Below, piece after piece: positions 36,408 through 47,770 of a stretch of DNA of 64,000 bases; the stretch's first letter is position 1; every line of letters starts with the position of its first letter. Position numbers and translations under genes: made by a program. The notes under the pieces were generated by a model, which saw nothing but the letters and a program-made list of their open reading frames with translations, was not told where the DNA came from and ran no database searches. The stretch is from Tubiluchus corallicola (Eukaryota > Priapulida > Priapulimorpha > Priapulimorphida > Tubiluchidae), in contig JAQGDQ010000130.1 in the NCBI GenBank assembly GCA_030141605.1, forward strand, positions 453,974 to 517,973, read 5' to 3'.

Positions 36408-36515
36408 CATGGTTGGCTAAAATGTAATTTGATATGTTTAAAGACCGAAATTAAGCAGCGCCGAGCTTGATCAGTGAATGCATTGATGTTCTCCAGTTTG
36501 AAACCGTACTGAGTT
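36408..36515 (+). repeat. 5S-rRNA-like sequence (5S-derived SINE or pseudogene)
   Basis: The core at 36453-36477, ccgaaattaagcagcgccga then gcttgatcagtg, closely matches the internal promoter region of animal 5S rRNA. Upstream ttgatatgtttaaaga and downstream attgatgttctccagtttga align more weakly with the flanking 5S positions. The divergence rules out a working 5S gene. The sequence after it (ttgccgtactactaaagata onward) is not 5S, so a SINE3-type composite is possible. Confidence 0.6.
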
Positions 36516-37269
36516 TAATTTCCTTTGCCGTACTACTAAAGATATTTTGATGAGCAAGGCATGTATCTAAACATGGCTAAGGCGCCTTGATATTTGCTAC
36601 AAAGCCATGCCGGGGGTCAGTAGTTACCACCGATCCATGATTTCTGTTATAAAATTGCGTGTAGCATAATTATAGAGCGACCTTGACCTTTGACCTCTAG
36701 ACAATAGCCATTTCCTGTCTGTTAAACATTTCTTGCATCGTTTAATGCAGACATTAAAGGTCGATTACAAAATTAGCTTAGTTTTGTCATAAATGTGTCA
36801 AATTTATCAAGGGTTTTCATACCATCTTTACACTGCATCTCACTCAAAGTTTAGTTTTTCAAGACCATTTGCTTATGGGGATCAGAAAACTAAATAATAA
36901 AGATAGCATAACAAATACCAAATATTGAAGACGCTTAAATAATCAGCATTTTAAGTTGAGCAATAATTTATTCAGCAATTCGTTTCCGGACTCAAAAATA
37001 TCGTTAAGCTATTATGTAATCAAGTTCAACAATTTAAGGTTAGAAGGTAGAAAGTGTTCTTCTAGACTAGTGTTCTTCAAGCAATGCAAGTTATCTCACC
37101 GCATCAGATTGTATAAGATATAATCAAATGTAATCTGAGTTTGGATTTGAAACAATGCCCTTAGATTTAGCCTACCTAGTGGTCAACTTCGAGCGATCAA
37201 AGCAGTTCATTAACGTTCTGGGTGATTTTCTAAGCAGTAATTTCAGTCTCAAATTAACTGTCATCTGTC

Positions 37270-37510
37270 AGCTAAGTGGACAGTCAAGTTGGCAAGCATT
37301 AATGAGAAGCTTGGTCTGAATGAATTTAAATGGTGTGACTATCATCCAATAAGTGGAAGCCATTGCCCACACGAGTGGCTATTTGTTCTGCATGAGAAGC
37401 TGACGCAAGTGGACGGACGACAAGCCTATACCGTCGGCTACAATTGCAGAGGATGGTGCAAATTATTAATAGTGTCACGGAACACTGCATGTTGGGCAGA
37501 TGGTCTTTAA
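37270..37510 (+). other. unrecognised open stretch
   Basis: From KWTVKLASINEKLG through EFKWCDYHPISGSHCPHEW to WADGL the plus frame is open for about 80 codons after a possible acceptor (catctgtcag). The base composition is higher in GC than its surroundings. No family was recognised, and the end overlaps the retroposon tail at 37503. It could be a lone exon or an internal part of a repeat. Confidence 0.2.
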
Positions 37511-37780
37511 AGTTTAAAGTTTATTTGCTTGGTGAGCATGACCTTCGTGGCAGTTTCTGCCGTGTAAACCTTACGGCAATCTCCGTTGTAGACAGTCGTC
37601 GAAGTCTAACATTCACATCTATCAATAATGAAGTACGGTTGTCACGCTCCAGTAATTCTGTTGTCATTGTTACCAGGGTGATGTCCCGCTTCAGTGCGTG
37701 TGTTGTTAGTGTTGCCAGGGTGATATCCCGCGTGTGGATACAGTGGCTTTTGACTTCTGTTATTTGCCGATGGTAGTAAT
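37503..37780 (-). repeat. retroposon 3' end
   Basis: On the minus strand about 270 bp ends with aaataaactttaaactttaa, a poly(A)-signal-like element followed by a short repeat tail. The minus frame is open for about 85 codons without a recognised domain. It contains two similar blocks around ggatatcaccctgg and ggacatcaccctgg. The tail resembles the one at 40499-40528, which faces the other way. Confidence 0.4.
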
Positions 37781-38338
37781 AATTGCAGTGGTTAATGTCC
37801 CAGACGTTATTTTCAATGTGGCAAAATCAATATGTTGTTCAAATCCCTAGAAATCTTATATACGAAGAGCAATCTAGAAAAGGTACTTGCTGCTATGGGT
37901 CTATGGATAGTCTTCCATGAGTAAATCTAGCTTCTTTGAAAATGATTTATTTCAGGAGATGTGCAGAGTTTTGAAAATCCCAGCGTTCGGGAGCTTTACA
38001 CAACACAATTAAACATGATATCTCATACACAATAGTTTTGCGATTAAACAGCAGGGTTTTAGTAAAAATAATTAACGTTTTGTAATGTTTTCGTAATACA
38101 AGAAGAATTAATAATTAACAATGAATAGCTCATATTAACGTTACTATATCTATTGTAAATTCGTTAGAAACACAGCGTGGAAGAAACTATATTTGGTGTT
38201 TGGTTTTAAAACATTGCAACATGATACAAGTAAAACGCAAAGTTCGTTAACCTAAAGCAGTTAATGTTTCATAATGGAAGGAAGTATTTTAAAAGCTCAC
38301 TCTTTGTCAGCAAAAACCTAAAAAAGTTTCAATATTGT

Positions 38339-39299
38339 TTTACGCTAAAAGAAAAATTCAATTAAAATTCTTAGCCGTCGATGGAGTTTGCTGAAACCGA
38401 TGTACAGGGCATACGGAATGGCAAATTGTTAATGTGTTTCATGGTTTTCAAAGTTTCTTGTAGACTGTGAAAAACAGCCTGTGCTTTGCACAGTTTTTAC
38501 AGTAACAATTACAACCAAGTTGATGGAAACGTCTTCGCTTTTGCAAAATAATTCTGTGTCTGCTTGCTTTCGTATATCACAAGCTATCTTCTGTTAGCTT
38601 ACGCCATTTTCGGCCCTGTCCAGTCAAAGCACTGGTCCTCAACGATAATTGACCGATCTGTAAAATTGAATAACTGTTGGTTTATTATAACAACGTTTTG
38701 TACATATAGTCCATGAAACAGCAGGCAAGCCTATTGAAAGCTGTCTAGACTGTTGATAAAGCATAAAAAATAATAGTAAAATTACAGTTATAACATTTGT
38801 CTCAGTGTACAAGATTAATATAAATCTTTGGTAAACTACGTAAATTAAAATATATGTGCCAATTTGCAAACAGAGTTAGTGCAAATAGTTACAATAAATT
38901 TATGTAGTTTACCAGATTTATATTAATGCTTGTACACTTTGGACAAATGTTACTAATTTTACTATTATTTTTTATTATCAGACAGCTTCATGGAGCTATA
39001 TATCGCAAAACGTTGTTATAAACCAACAGTTATTCAATTTTACAGTCGGTCGAATTATCGTTGGAGACAGGAGCAAAGCTAGCAGAAGATATACGAAACG
39101 AACACAAATACATTTTGCAAAAGCTAGCGTTTATCAACTTTGGTTGTATTACCAATATATTGCAAAGCGGAAGACCACGGTGCTTTTTTGAAAACCATGA
39201 AACGCATTAACAATTTGCCATTCCGTACCCTTTCTTGCGTCGGTTTCAGCAAACTCCATCGCGCAATAAATAGAAATTTTAATTGAATTTAGCGTAAAG
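38339..39299. repeat. long inverted repeat (foldback-like)
   Basis: Left arm 38339-38850 and right arm 38900-39299 are reverse complements with moderate divergence and indels, around a ~50-bp spacer. Paired blocks include atggagtttgctgaaacc (38380) with its complement near 39250, ggcaaattgttaatg (38422) with 39210, aattgaataactgttggttt (38663) with 39020, and aaataatagtaaaatta (38768) with 38955. The outermost tttacgctaaa pairs with tttagcgtaaa at 39289. No open frame. It fits a foldback element or a palindromic duplication. Confidence 0.85.
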
Positions 39300-39444
39300 C
39301 ATAAAAAATAATAGTAAAATTACAGTTATAACATTTGTCTCAGTGTACAAGATTAATATAAATCTTTGGTAAACTACGTAAATTAAAATATATGTGCCAA
39401 TTTGCAAACAGAGTTAGTGCAAATAGTTACAATAAATTTATGTA
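39295..39444. repeat. exact 150-bp duplicate of 38757-38906
   Basis: These 150 bases are identical to 38757-38906 (inner left arm plus loop of the long inverted repeat), while the two inverted arms have diverged. The copy starts where the right arm ends and then passes into unrelated sequence. Exact identity means a very recent event or an assembly error. Confidence 0.9.
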
Positions 39445-40212
39445 CAATATTAACAATCTTAGTAATCACTAAACCGCCGCTTCTTTCAATAAATTTAATT
39501 ACGTTACGTACCAGAATAATATTTTCATCTTCAACAAGGCTGTTACTCCAGTAACTTTGCTTTTCTTATAAGAAGCTTTTTCAGTGGTACTGAATATAAT
39601 GAACCTATTTTTATTACATCTCATCAGTCTGTCTCTTAGTAATAATTAAACCTTCGTGGTGTACATCCTCTATCTTCGTGCTTCTTGTCCTTTCTCTTCC
39701 GTGCTCATACACTTTGTTAGCCTAATCAATAATGCCTTCACATACACACGGCTAGAACTAATCACAATGGAAATGTCTAACTAACAGCTCAGACAAAACA
39801 CACAATGTTCTGGACTGTAAATCCTGCAGCCTCTACTGTAACTTGGCGAAACCTAATACTCTAGACAGGAGAAAGCACTATAATTCTGTGAGGATTTCTG
39901 TGGAGGATTGTAGATGCAATGCTTTTCCTCAGCCGTGTGTCATCAATTCTGCATTGTGATTTCTTCTCGCTACCTCTAATCCTACCAGAGGTTTTAGACA
40001 GGGACCGATACTTATAGGTGTGGATTTTTCTTTCAATGGTTGTGTAAGGGTTCACCTCTCATACAGTTCAATTTCAGCACCAAATGATTACAAACATTTC
40101 ATTGGTATGACATTTCGTTCTCTTCTCGTAAATTCCTTCGATGGGTGTCCGTCAGTGGAGCTTGGAAATTATCGCTGTTACGTTGATATATAAAACGTGC
40201 CTTGTTATTGAC

Positions 40213-40232
40213 TCTAAGTAAGTAAGCAAATA

Positions 40233-40330
<98 letters not shown>

Positions 40331-40334
40331 CAAG
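40213..40334. repeat. (GTAA)n microsatellite
   Basis: About 30 units of the tetranucleotide. The minus strand is open in all three frames and yields Leu-Thr-Tyr-Leu repeats. Confidence 0.97.
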
Positions 40335-40498
40335 CAAATAAACAAGAACAAAGCAAAACAAGCAACAATGACATCTTTATTTGCCATAATAATATCGAGA
40401 ATCATAACAAAATATTAAGATACTCTATAAGTGAAAGTTAAATAACATACACTGTTGGAGTCAATGCGTCAGTGCAAAATCTCAACTGCAGGTGCAGA

Positions 40499-40770
40499 AA
40501 TAAAATATAACTTTAAACTTTAACTTATTTCACATATTTTACATATTTACAAACCGACTATAGCAAAATTAAGTTGTTAATATGGCCTGGGTTAAATGAA
40601 TTATGCTTTAGTGTGCAAGTTGTCATGTTGATAATATGGATATTCAAATCTTGACATCATTAATGCTTTTAATTTGGTTATGAAGCGGTTAGTAGTTTAA
40701 TAGGTTGGATTTCGAATGGCAGGGAATTCCATTGACTGCTTGACGACTTGTACGGAGCAAATACTTTAAA
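40499..40770 (-). pseudogene. LINE C-terminal remnant plus adjacent retroposon tail
   Basis: On the minus strand at 40760-40640 the frame reads VFAPYKSSSSQWNSLPFEI, then after a frameshift FITKLKALM, the WNSLP/FK-L signature of LINE polyprotein C-termini. At 40499-40528 there is a plus-oriented aaataaaatataactttaaa tail, probably from a different insertion. Confidence 0.5.
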
Positions 40771-40800
40771 ATAAAACTTCTGCACTCTAAAATCACTGCG

Positions 40801-40900
40801 AGTAGACATAGACATAGACATGGACGTTTATTTTCTCCAATAATGTTACAAATATTCCATTTTACAAAATACTTTTTTTATCCAAGGAGATGGCGTCAGG
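40801..40900 (-). repeat. retroposon 3' end with (TCTATG)n tail
   Basis: Minus strand: ggagaaaataaacgtccatg followed by repeated tctatg up to 40801, a typical L2/CR1-like terminus. The body to the right (to ~41300) is AT-rich with no coding trace. Confidence 0.5.
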
Positions 40901-41599
40901 AAAGTCCGTAGGTTATCTGGTCACCCACCTCTTATAAATTAATATTGTAATATTAGCAACAAAATTGTGATGAACACTGGCAGCCACTTTTGTTAATGTA
41001 TATAAATTGAATGATCAAAATAAACCAATAAACAAAAGAAAAATATAAGCAAATATAACAAATAGTAATATAATAAACATTCCTGCAATTAATGACAATG
41101 TGAAAATGGCCGAAATGCGAATGGTTGCATTACAATGATGGCGTAAGTGGGGAAAAATATTTAATAAATAAATGCAGATAGTGAATAAGTATCATAATAA
41201 ATAGTTAATTACGAAATTGGAGATTAAACAAGGAAAGTATTTCAGGAGTTTCTGATTAAATAAATTAAATTTTAGATCAATCTTATATAAACATGGCAGC
41301 TTAACTTGTCATATCAGTCATTCAGTATAATGAATAGATTCAGATTGTAGGCTGGAGTTTCATGGTTTTCATCTATTGCACCATTCAGATACGTACCGTA
41401 AGTGCTGCTAGAGCAGCGTCCATTAATTATCCTTAATTGCGAGAGTTGGTCATTTGACATTGATGATGGCTTAGTGAAGAATTTGAGAAATTCTATTCTG
41501 GGAACTTTTAGATGGCAGCGTGACACGCTACGTCTGCCTAATCATTCTGTCACTAGCGCCTGCATAATAGAAATGCTCTGCGCAAAAAATTGGCGCTGT

Positions 41600-41840
41600 A
41601 CCTCCCAGTTTACTTGTGATGTTGTGCACACGTTTGAGAGCTCAGTAAACACGTTTGAGAGCGTGAACACAGCAGTAAACTTGAGATTTAAATTTAAATT
41701 TAAACCTCAAATTAGTCGAATTTTTCAGTATCACACTGTATGTTGTACAATAGCACTGTACTTCAATTTTCACTTTTGTAAACACATGCAACACGCTCAT
41801 GGAATGTTTGTGCTGTTGACAATTATATACAGCTGAGACG
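41600..41840 (+). repeat. dispersed ~200-bp repeat, copy A
   Basis: Reverse-complement match to 46905-47125. Shared blocks are cgtttgagagctcag, cagtaaacttgagatttaaa, an aattt-rich centre, gtacttcaattttcac and gaatgtttgtgctg. The aaatttaaattt centre is itself palindromic. Unknown class. The 144-codon plus frame crossing it is probably chance. Confidence 0.7.
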
Positions 41841-42507
41841 TCATCATTAACTGGGCTTCTCGTCATTAACTAAGTCTTCAACCTATTATTTAATTTTCAG
41901 AAACACTTTGGCATTACTATAGGTGTTAAAATGCATCCTTTTTTTACCGTACTTCAAAATGGGGCAGGATAAAATCTTTCTGTTTTCTTTAATTAAGCTG
42001 GTTATTATTTACAATAGCCACTTTCAAACAAAATTGTAGATCGTAGTTGTCATCATCGTAGTCGTCATTGTTGTTATTTCTCGTCCTGTTGCTGTTGTTG
42101 TTGTTGTTACTGTTTATGTATAATGCTGTAAAATTTGGAAACATTTTAAAACTACCTGTTTAATGCAACTGCTAGTAGTTTTTTTTTAATTTTCGGATTC
42201 AAGAGTTTCGACGAGTTTTAAAAATGAATATTACTCAGATACTACTGATGGCATCCAATGAAATATCTGTGGTAATTAAGCACAGTTACATTTTGATCCA
42301 CGTGAAATTGAATAAGCATGTAGTTAATCAGTTGCAGCAGATTTAGAGCCTTTGCCTTCGAATTCTGACTGAATGTAATACTAATACGAAGTTGGAAATA
42401 TTAATATTGCGTATTTTTATTGATTTTTGTAGAACAACAACGAAAAGGCGTAGCCTCATTATCAATGTATTGGTCGTTTCTTTACTGTAAATTTCCGTAT
42501 TTGCAGC

Positions 42508-42609
42508 CACGTGAAAATGCTGCCATTAAAATTGTCAACAAGTCTGGACGGCCTTATTCAAGGGTACAGAGATGTTGATTCTTCCGATTTGCTGGCTTCA
42601 TTTGATTAA
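42508..42609 (+). CDS. unrecognised candidate last exon
   Basis: A good acceptor (ttccgtatttgcag) is followed by an open frame reading HVKMLPLKLSTSLDGL, continuing IQGYRDVDSSDLLASF and a TAA stop. The length and sequence look like a C-terminal exon, but no family was recognised, no upstream exon was found on the plus strand, and chance is possible for 33 codons. Confidence 0.25.
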   Translation, partial: HVKMLPLKLSTSLDGLIQGYRDVDSSDLLASFD

Positions 42610-43189
42610 TGGATGGCAGTGGCGTTGACATCGCATCAATTTACTTTCTTGGCCCTTGCTGACCTTAATTACGTATTAGACGCAGCATTGAGTAACAGCC
42701 CGCGAATAATTGGATAACTCGAGTCTGGGATGAACAGAGACAATTACTTAGAAAGCATTTAAGCTTTGCTTGCTGGCATGCGTGCATGAATTCCTCAACA
42801 CTCTTTGCACAATCTTACTGTCTGCAAGTCTGAAACTTAAAGACCAACAAAATTACACTATATTTCCGTCCTCATTGTGAACTACTTTCGGTTGAAAAAA
42901 GAAGAAAAGCGCAAACAAAAGCTAATTACTATTTTTTGAGTAAAAAAATAACACATTCAATTGTAGAGAAAAGAATCGAATCACTACAGAGCAGAAAGCC
43001 AACAGTAGAAAAAAAATCTAGAAAAGAATGATTATGAAAAGCGCAAATCATAACAATAGCAAATGCCCAAAATGTCACAACAGCACTGTGTAACGAACAT
43101 TAGGACACAACCGAGAATATTGTGCTTTTTTTGTTTATTGGCATGTCACAAGAATTTTACTATCAAAATTTACTTCACAAACTTGTTAA

Positions 43190-43450
43190 CTCAGCTGACA
43201 AGTGGCTTTGTCGCTGAGTCCTTAATTTGTTTTTGAAGGTACTAACATTTGGGGCAGTAATTACATCTTCTGGCAAGACGTTGCAGCGGAGAAAATCTCT
43301 TCCGGTGGAAAAGCGGCCTCTTATGTTAGTACGATAGAAATCCTGGATAGTTTAATCAAATGTCCACGCAAATCATAGCGGCGGTGTGTCAGGACGAAGA
43401 TGGTCAACACAAGACGGTCAATCCGTTCAAAATTTTGACACAATGTATGC
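43190..43450 (-). pseudogene. LINE 3' fragment (RT C-terminus)
   Basis: Minus strand: RRYDLRGHLIKLSR, then after a frame change GRFSTGRDFLRCNVLPEDV with ITAPNVSTFKNKLRTQ. This is the LRGH-K-LP-V-FK-L pattern of CR1/L2 C-termini. A stop and a frameshift make it dead. Confidence 0.7.
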
Positions 43451-43638
43451 AGTTTACAGTTTCACCCCTCCGATACGGCGGGGAGACTTCGTAACGCCTC
43501 TGAATTTGCTGTAGCTGGTTAACTACATGCTTATGCAATTTCATGTGATACAAAATCATATTTTGTGACCACTTCCTGTTTTTTTACTAAGTGCAAAATA
43601 GTCCTCAGCGAAAATTCAGATTATCTTAACGAAAAACG

Positions 43639-43639
<1 letters not shown>

Positions 43640-43669
<30 letters not shown>
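43640..43669. repeat. (AT)n microsatellite
   Basis: About 15 dinucleotides, directly beside the inverted arms at 43672-43810. A second short (AT)n run lies in the loop (about 43723-43740). Confidence 0.95.
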
Positions 43670-43671
<2 letters not shown>

Positions 43672-43674
<3 letters not shown>

Positions 43675-43810
43675 TTTTAACACCGAGGATTGTCATTTTA
43701 TTGAAATCCATTTTATGGCATATAATATATATATATATATGTGTGATATACTTTTTTATTTTGCGATAAAATGCATTTCAATAAAATGACAATCCTCAGT
43801 GTTAAAAATA
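43672..43810. repeat. inverted repeat with 46-bp arms
   Basis: 43672-43717 and 43765-43810 are near-perfect inverted repeats (tatttttaacaccgaggatt against aatcctcagtgttaaaaata). The loop is AT-rich. Likely a small foldback or MITE; it is also able to form an RNA hairpin. Confidence 0.8.
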
Positions 43811-44169
43811 TGTTCACATATTAAAACACTGCTAAAGGCAAATGCGTACGGTGCAAAACTGTGAACTACTAATGCATAAAACTAAAACAAAAGTAATGAC
43901 TCAGTACACTCGTTCACATACATATTTACAATACATAATACAATAATGTTTACAAGTTACATACTACAATGCATAGGCAATAGTTACGTAATACAATACG
44001 TATGGGTAATACAGTACATATTACATAGGCTTGTATAATATACACAAGTGAACACACCTGAAGAAATCTTAGCACAAAGATGGAAATGCATGGTCTAGAG
44101 TTTTGTAATGTTTTCAGTCGCCATGCAGTGAAACTGCATATGAAAAATAAAATACACCATCATTACGTA

Positions 44170-45460
44170 GGTTCAGTTTATTCATTAAACACATAGTCGT
44201 TTACAACTAATGTTTATAGCTATTAGTGTATAGGTATTGTGTAGGTCTTAATTTATTTCAAAAACACCAGTGTCTATTAATGAATGAATAAATTTAATGG
44301 TCTTGTCTTTTTATTCAAGCGCATGGCTGATTAATATACTCGTTAAAATTTTATATAAGCTTCTACAATTCATTTCAGTGCAGGTTTGTTTCAGTCTCTA
44401 TGGTTTCCCCGAGATCAAAGCAGAACCGGACTTGACTAACTCGGAAGCTTCATCATCATAGACACTAATCTCACTCCATTACTCACGTTCGTTTCCTGGT
44501 GGCTGGCTTCTGAAATCACTAACATGTTGGTGGCTGGCTTCCTGAAACCACTAACATGCGGTAATTGATTGCGACCTGCGCTTGATTGGTGTGAAGTTTC
44601 TAATTTGTCTGTACGGTTCGAGATGCTTCTAGGAAAAGGTGAATCAGCGGAAGAATTTTCAGCAGCTTCTTTCTTTGAATGAGAGCATAGGACTTCAAGA
44701 GTACTGACATTTTGTATTAGTTTGTGACTGCCTTATATATTGCTGCAGTAGTAAGTATCTATCAACTGCGGATTTATAACCTTGAGGTGATCAACCTGAG
44801 TAGTTCGGAACCGGCGCAAACCGGTATTACTGGCAAACGCACAAAAACTTGTAAAATTTCTTTAAATTAGCCAAATTTGTCTAGTAACATTAAGTAACAT
44901 TAATATTAGGCAATTTTTTTATATTTTATTATTTAGTCTATTAAACATGATGTTGAAAGTTAAATGCGGATGCAAGAAGCTGCAATATTGGCATCTTAAT
45001 TTTGGTTTTACTTTTAAGAAAGGAACGTGTCCCGAAACGCTAGAAATTTCGTAAAGAAACCATTTTTACTGGTTTTCATCTTGCTAATATGTTATCCCAC
45101 TCCCATAATGTACGACTTGTATCATTTTTCCATGGAAATGTCAGCTGTCCTCACAATATACTGAGAAGCGTAACAACATAAGTTCCACAGTCACGCATCA
45201 TACATTAAACAAAGTGCGCCGTTCATCATTCGTTTCTGCATTTTCTGCAAATTTTCACATCTTGATTTATTCGTGTTGCGTAGGAAAACAGGTCACGCAC
45301 TGGATGTCAGAGTTTTGATGGAACATACTACCTTTTGTTTGTTTGTTTGAGTGTTTTTATTTTGCCTACTTTAACTTAACCATATTCTTTCAGCCATGTT
45401 GCTTTTTTCACAAGAGAATTTCTATTCATATAGTTTTAACTTCACTTGCCTATCTGTTTG
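44170..45460. other. stretch without recognisable gene
   Basis: Ordinary AT-rich DNA. The one structure seen is a two-unit tandem of about 31 bp at 44498-44559 (ggtggctggcttctgaaatc and its variant). Confidence 0.4.
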
Positions 45461-45463
45461 TTC

Positions 45464-45468
<5 letters not shown>

Positions 45469-45529
<61 letters not shown>
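45469..45529. repeat. (CT)n microsatellite
   Basis: About 30 CT units in a pyrimidine-rich zone that extends to ~45960. The Ser/Leu open frames over 45343-45965 come from this bias. Confidence 0.97.
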
Positions 45530-45531
<2 letters not shown>

Positions 45532-45687
45532 TCTCTCTGTTTCATTTCTCGTTTCTTTTGTTTTTTCAAGCCTATCCTCTTTCTATTTATTTTCTCTTTC
45601 TCTCTTTTTCTCTCCATCTCTTCCACGTTCTCTTTACTCTGACAGTGTTTCTCCCCATCTCTCTGTCTGTTGCTCGCTCATTTCCCG

Positions 45688-45688
<1 letters not shown>

Positions 45689-45732
<44 letters not shown>
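45689..45732. repeat. (CT)n microsatellite
   Basis: Second pure CT tract, about 160 bp beyond the first, in the same pyrimidine-rich zone. Confidence 0.97.
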
Positions 45733-45733
<1 letters not shown>

Positions 45734-46470
45734 GTCTCTTTCTCACTCACTCTCACTTTCTATCTCTTGCACGCACCTTCTCTCTTTTTTCATCTTTGAT
45801 CTTTTCATAATTTTCTCTTTTTGTCCGCCGGTTCGTGTAAACGCGTACCTGACCTATTTGTCTTCTCCTTTCTTTATCACTCTTTCACTCGGTTCTGTTT
45901 TGTGTCAGTTTCACTCTTTTAATTCGTTTAGCTGTTTTTATTTGTTTGACTTTGTTCTTGATTAAAATTTATGCATTACGCGCTAATACACTCATTGGTG
46001 TGCACACAATAGAGACCTTTAATTTCCTTTTATTACAGCGATACAAAATTTACTTAATAATAATATGCCTATAGAAGCGACATGGGGCACTGCAGTTGCG
46101 TTTGTCATTTAACAGTAATTGCTCTCACGTGAACACAACAATTAAACTCGTAAAATGCAATTATGGTTTTCATGTCTGCCTAGATGATAAAAGGACAATT
46201 TTAAGTGGAATTGAGCAAAAATTTTCTCAATGCAAACGCCTATAAAACGCTTGCAGTGTTTGCGTGAAGTACCACTAACTGATTCTAATTTATAACCATT
46301 AATTTTAAATTCCTCTGGGGCTATTTGAACACATAATGCATGAAGGGAGCACAAAGCGCATGCGTGATAATGATGATTCATGCTGTCGCGTTTGAGAATA
46401 TCTGTGAAAATTAGAAATCCTTTGTGGCGTAAAGTAGCTCGAGGATTGAATTTTTTAAGATAAACATAAT

Positions 46471-46680
46471 TTATTCTGAGAGGAGATTTGCGAAATGTCG
46501 AATGAATATTCTGCTTTGTTCACGCTCATCGGAGTCAATAAGCAGCTGCTGTAAATCTCGCAGATGATTTTCATTATTAATGTTATAAAAACCTTTTAAT
46601 TTAAGCCTAACAATCGCTGGTATGTATTCCTCATATTTCCATGTGCCAAGATTATATCTGCTGTTATTACGTCAACCCAT
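46471..46680 (-). other. unrecognised open stretch
   Basis: Minus strand, open for about 65 codons: RNNSRYNLGTWKYEEYIP, then GFYNINNENHLRDLQQLLID, ending FIRHFANLLSE and TAA. It reads like real protein, but I know no family for it, and neither a start nor upstream exons were found. Lone exon or transposon remnant. Confidence 0.25.
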
Positions 46681-46904
46681 AGTGTGTAACGACATGTGAA
46701 TCACGTGATACTCTGCAGTCTCCACTCCTCTGACCACTCTTTAACTGGTTAGCCTTCTTAAAAGGAAAACGGATTAATTTTTCATGTCGTACCCAATTTT
46801 GATTTAAGGCAAAAAGTATATATTTAACACCTGTAATAGTGCCCCGGGCATCTCTGATAATTAAAGAACAGGTTTAAAATTTAATTAATGGCAGGCAAGC
46901 CTAA

Positions 46905-47125
46905 CTAGTGATATCACAACTGAATATAGTTTTCCGCTGTACACACATTCCACGAGCGTGTTGTACGTGTTTGCGAAAGCGAAAATTGAAGTACACTGTT
47001 ACTTTACAACATTCAGAGTGATAAACAGAAACTCGACAAATTTTAAGTTTAAATTTCAAATTTAAAGTTTACCGTTGTGCTCACGCATGAGCTCTCGAAC
47101 GTGAGCACTACGTGAAATTAGGATT
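46905..47125 (-). repeat. dispersed ~200-bp repeat, copy B
   Basis: Reverse complement of 41600-41840 over about 200 bp, with the same aattt-rich palindromic centre (tttaagtttaaatttcaaat) and the gagctctcgaacgtgagc end. Divergence is moderate, so the copies are old. Confidence 0.7.
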
Positions 47126-47464
47126 GCACGGTATTAATTCTTTCAGCTAAGTTATTCTTGATAAAATAACATGTTCCCTTTCAATATATTATTTGATAAT
47201 TGTTTTGAGCTATAGTTTAAGATTGGGTCTGAGTTTTCTTCAACTTTGACTGAAGTCTTTCATCTTTCTGTGGCCATCAACTCAGGCAAAATTGTTAATG
47301 ACTAACCACACAAGGATGAATAATGTTGAAAAAACCCTTGCATGCACAAGAATGGTGACATTATTACCATAAATGAAATAAGTTTACTGCACACGTCAGT
47401 CATTCAATGAAGCCAACAGTAATAGACAGCAAGCTAGAATGTTGTGAAGCAATGATTTAATTCA

Positions 47465-47770
47465 ATTTAAATTAATTTGTTAACACTCAGTTAAAATATA
47501 CAGAAAGCGTACAAACATATAACAATACAACACTATACACTACAACACAAAAAATATTACGTTAAGAATAAATGAAATTATTGAGTGTTAGGGAGGCAAA
47601 GAGAAAAACTGCTTACTTGAGCCTTTTATATTTAAGGAAATTATCAAGATCAATTAAACACAAAATTTAGCGGAATAGTTTAAAATTTGCTGCTTCACAA
47701 GCGGAGAACCACTCATAGAATTTGGAAGTGAATTCCATAATACGAAAAATCCGGTTTGAAAAAATTGTCC
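47465..47770 (-). pseudogene. LINE 3' fragment (RT C-terminus)
   Basis: The minus frame reads QFFQTGFFVLWNSLPNSMSG, then SPLVKQQILNYSAKF and a stop. The F-WNSLPNS block is the C-terminal LINE signature; the rest is decayed. Confidence 0.5.

Noticed and set aside
40099-40405. Leu-Thr-Tyr-Leu frames on minus
   Set aside because: Three frames of one (GTAA)n microsatellite.
45343-45965. Ser/Leu-rich frames of up to 189 codons
   Set aside because: Produced by the (CT)n tracts and the pyrimidine-rich bias around them.
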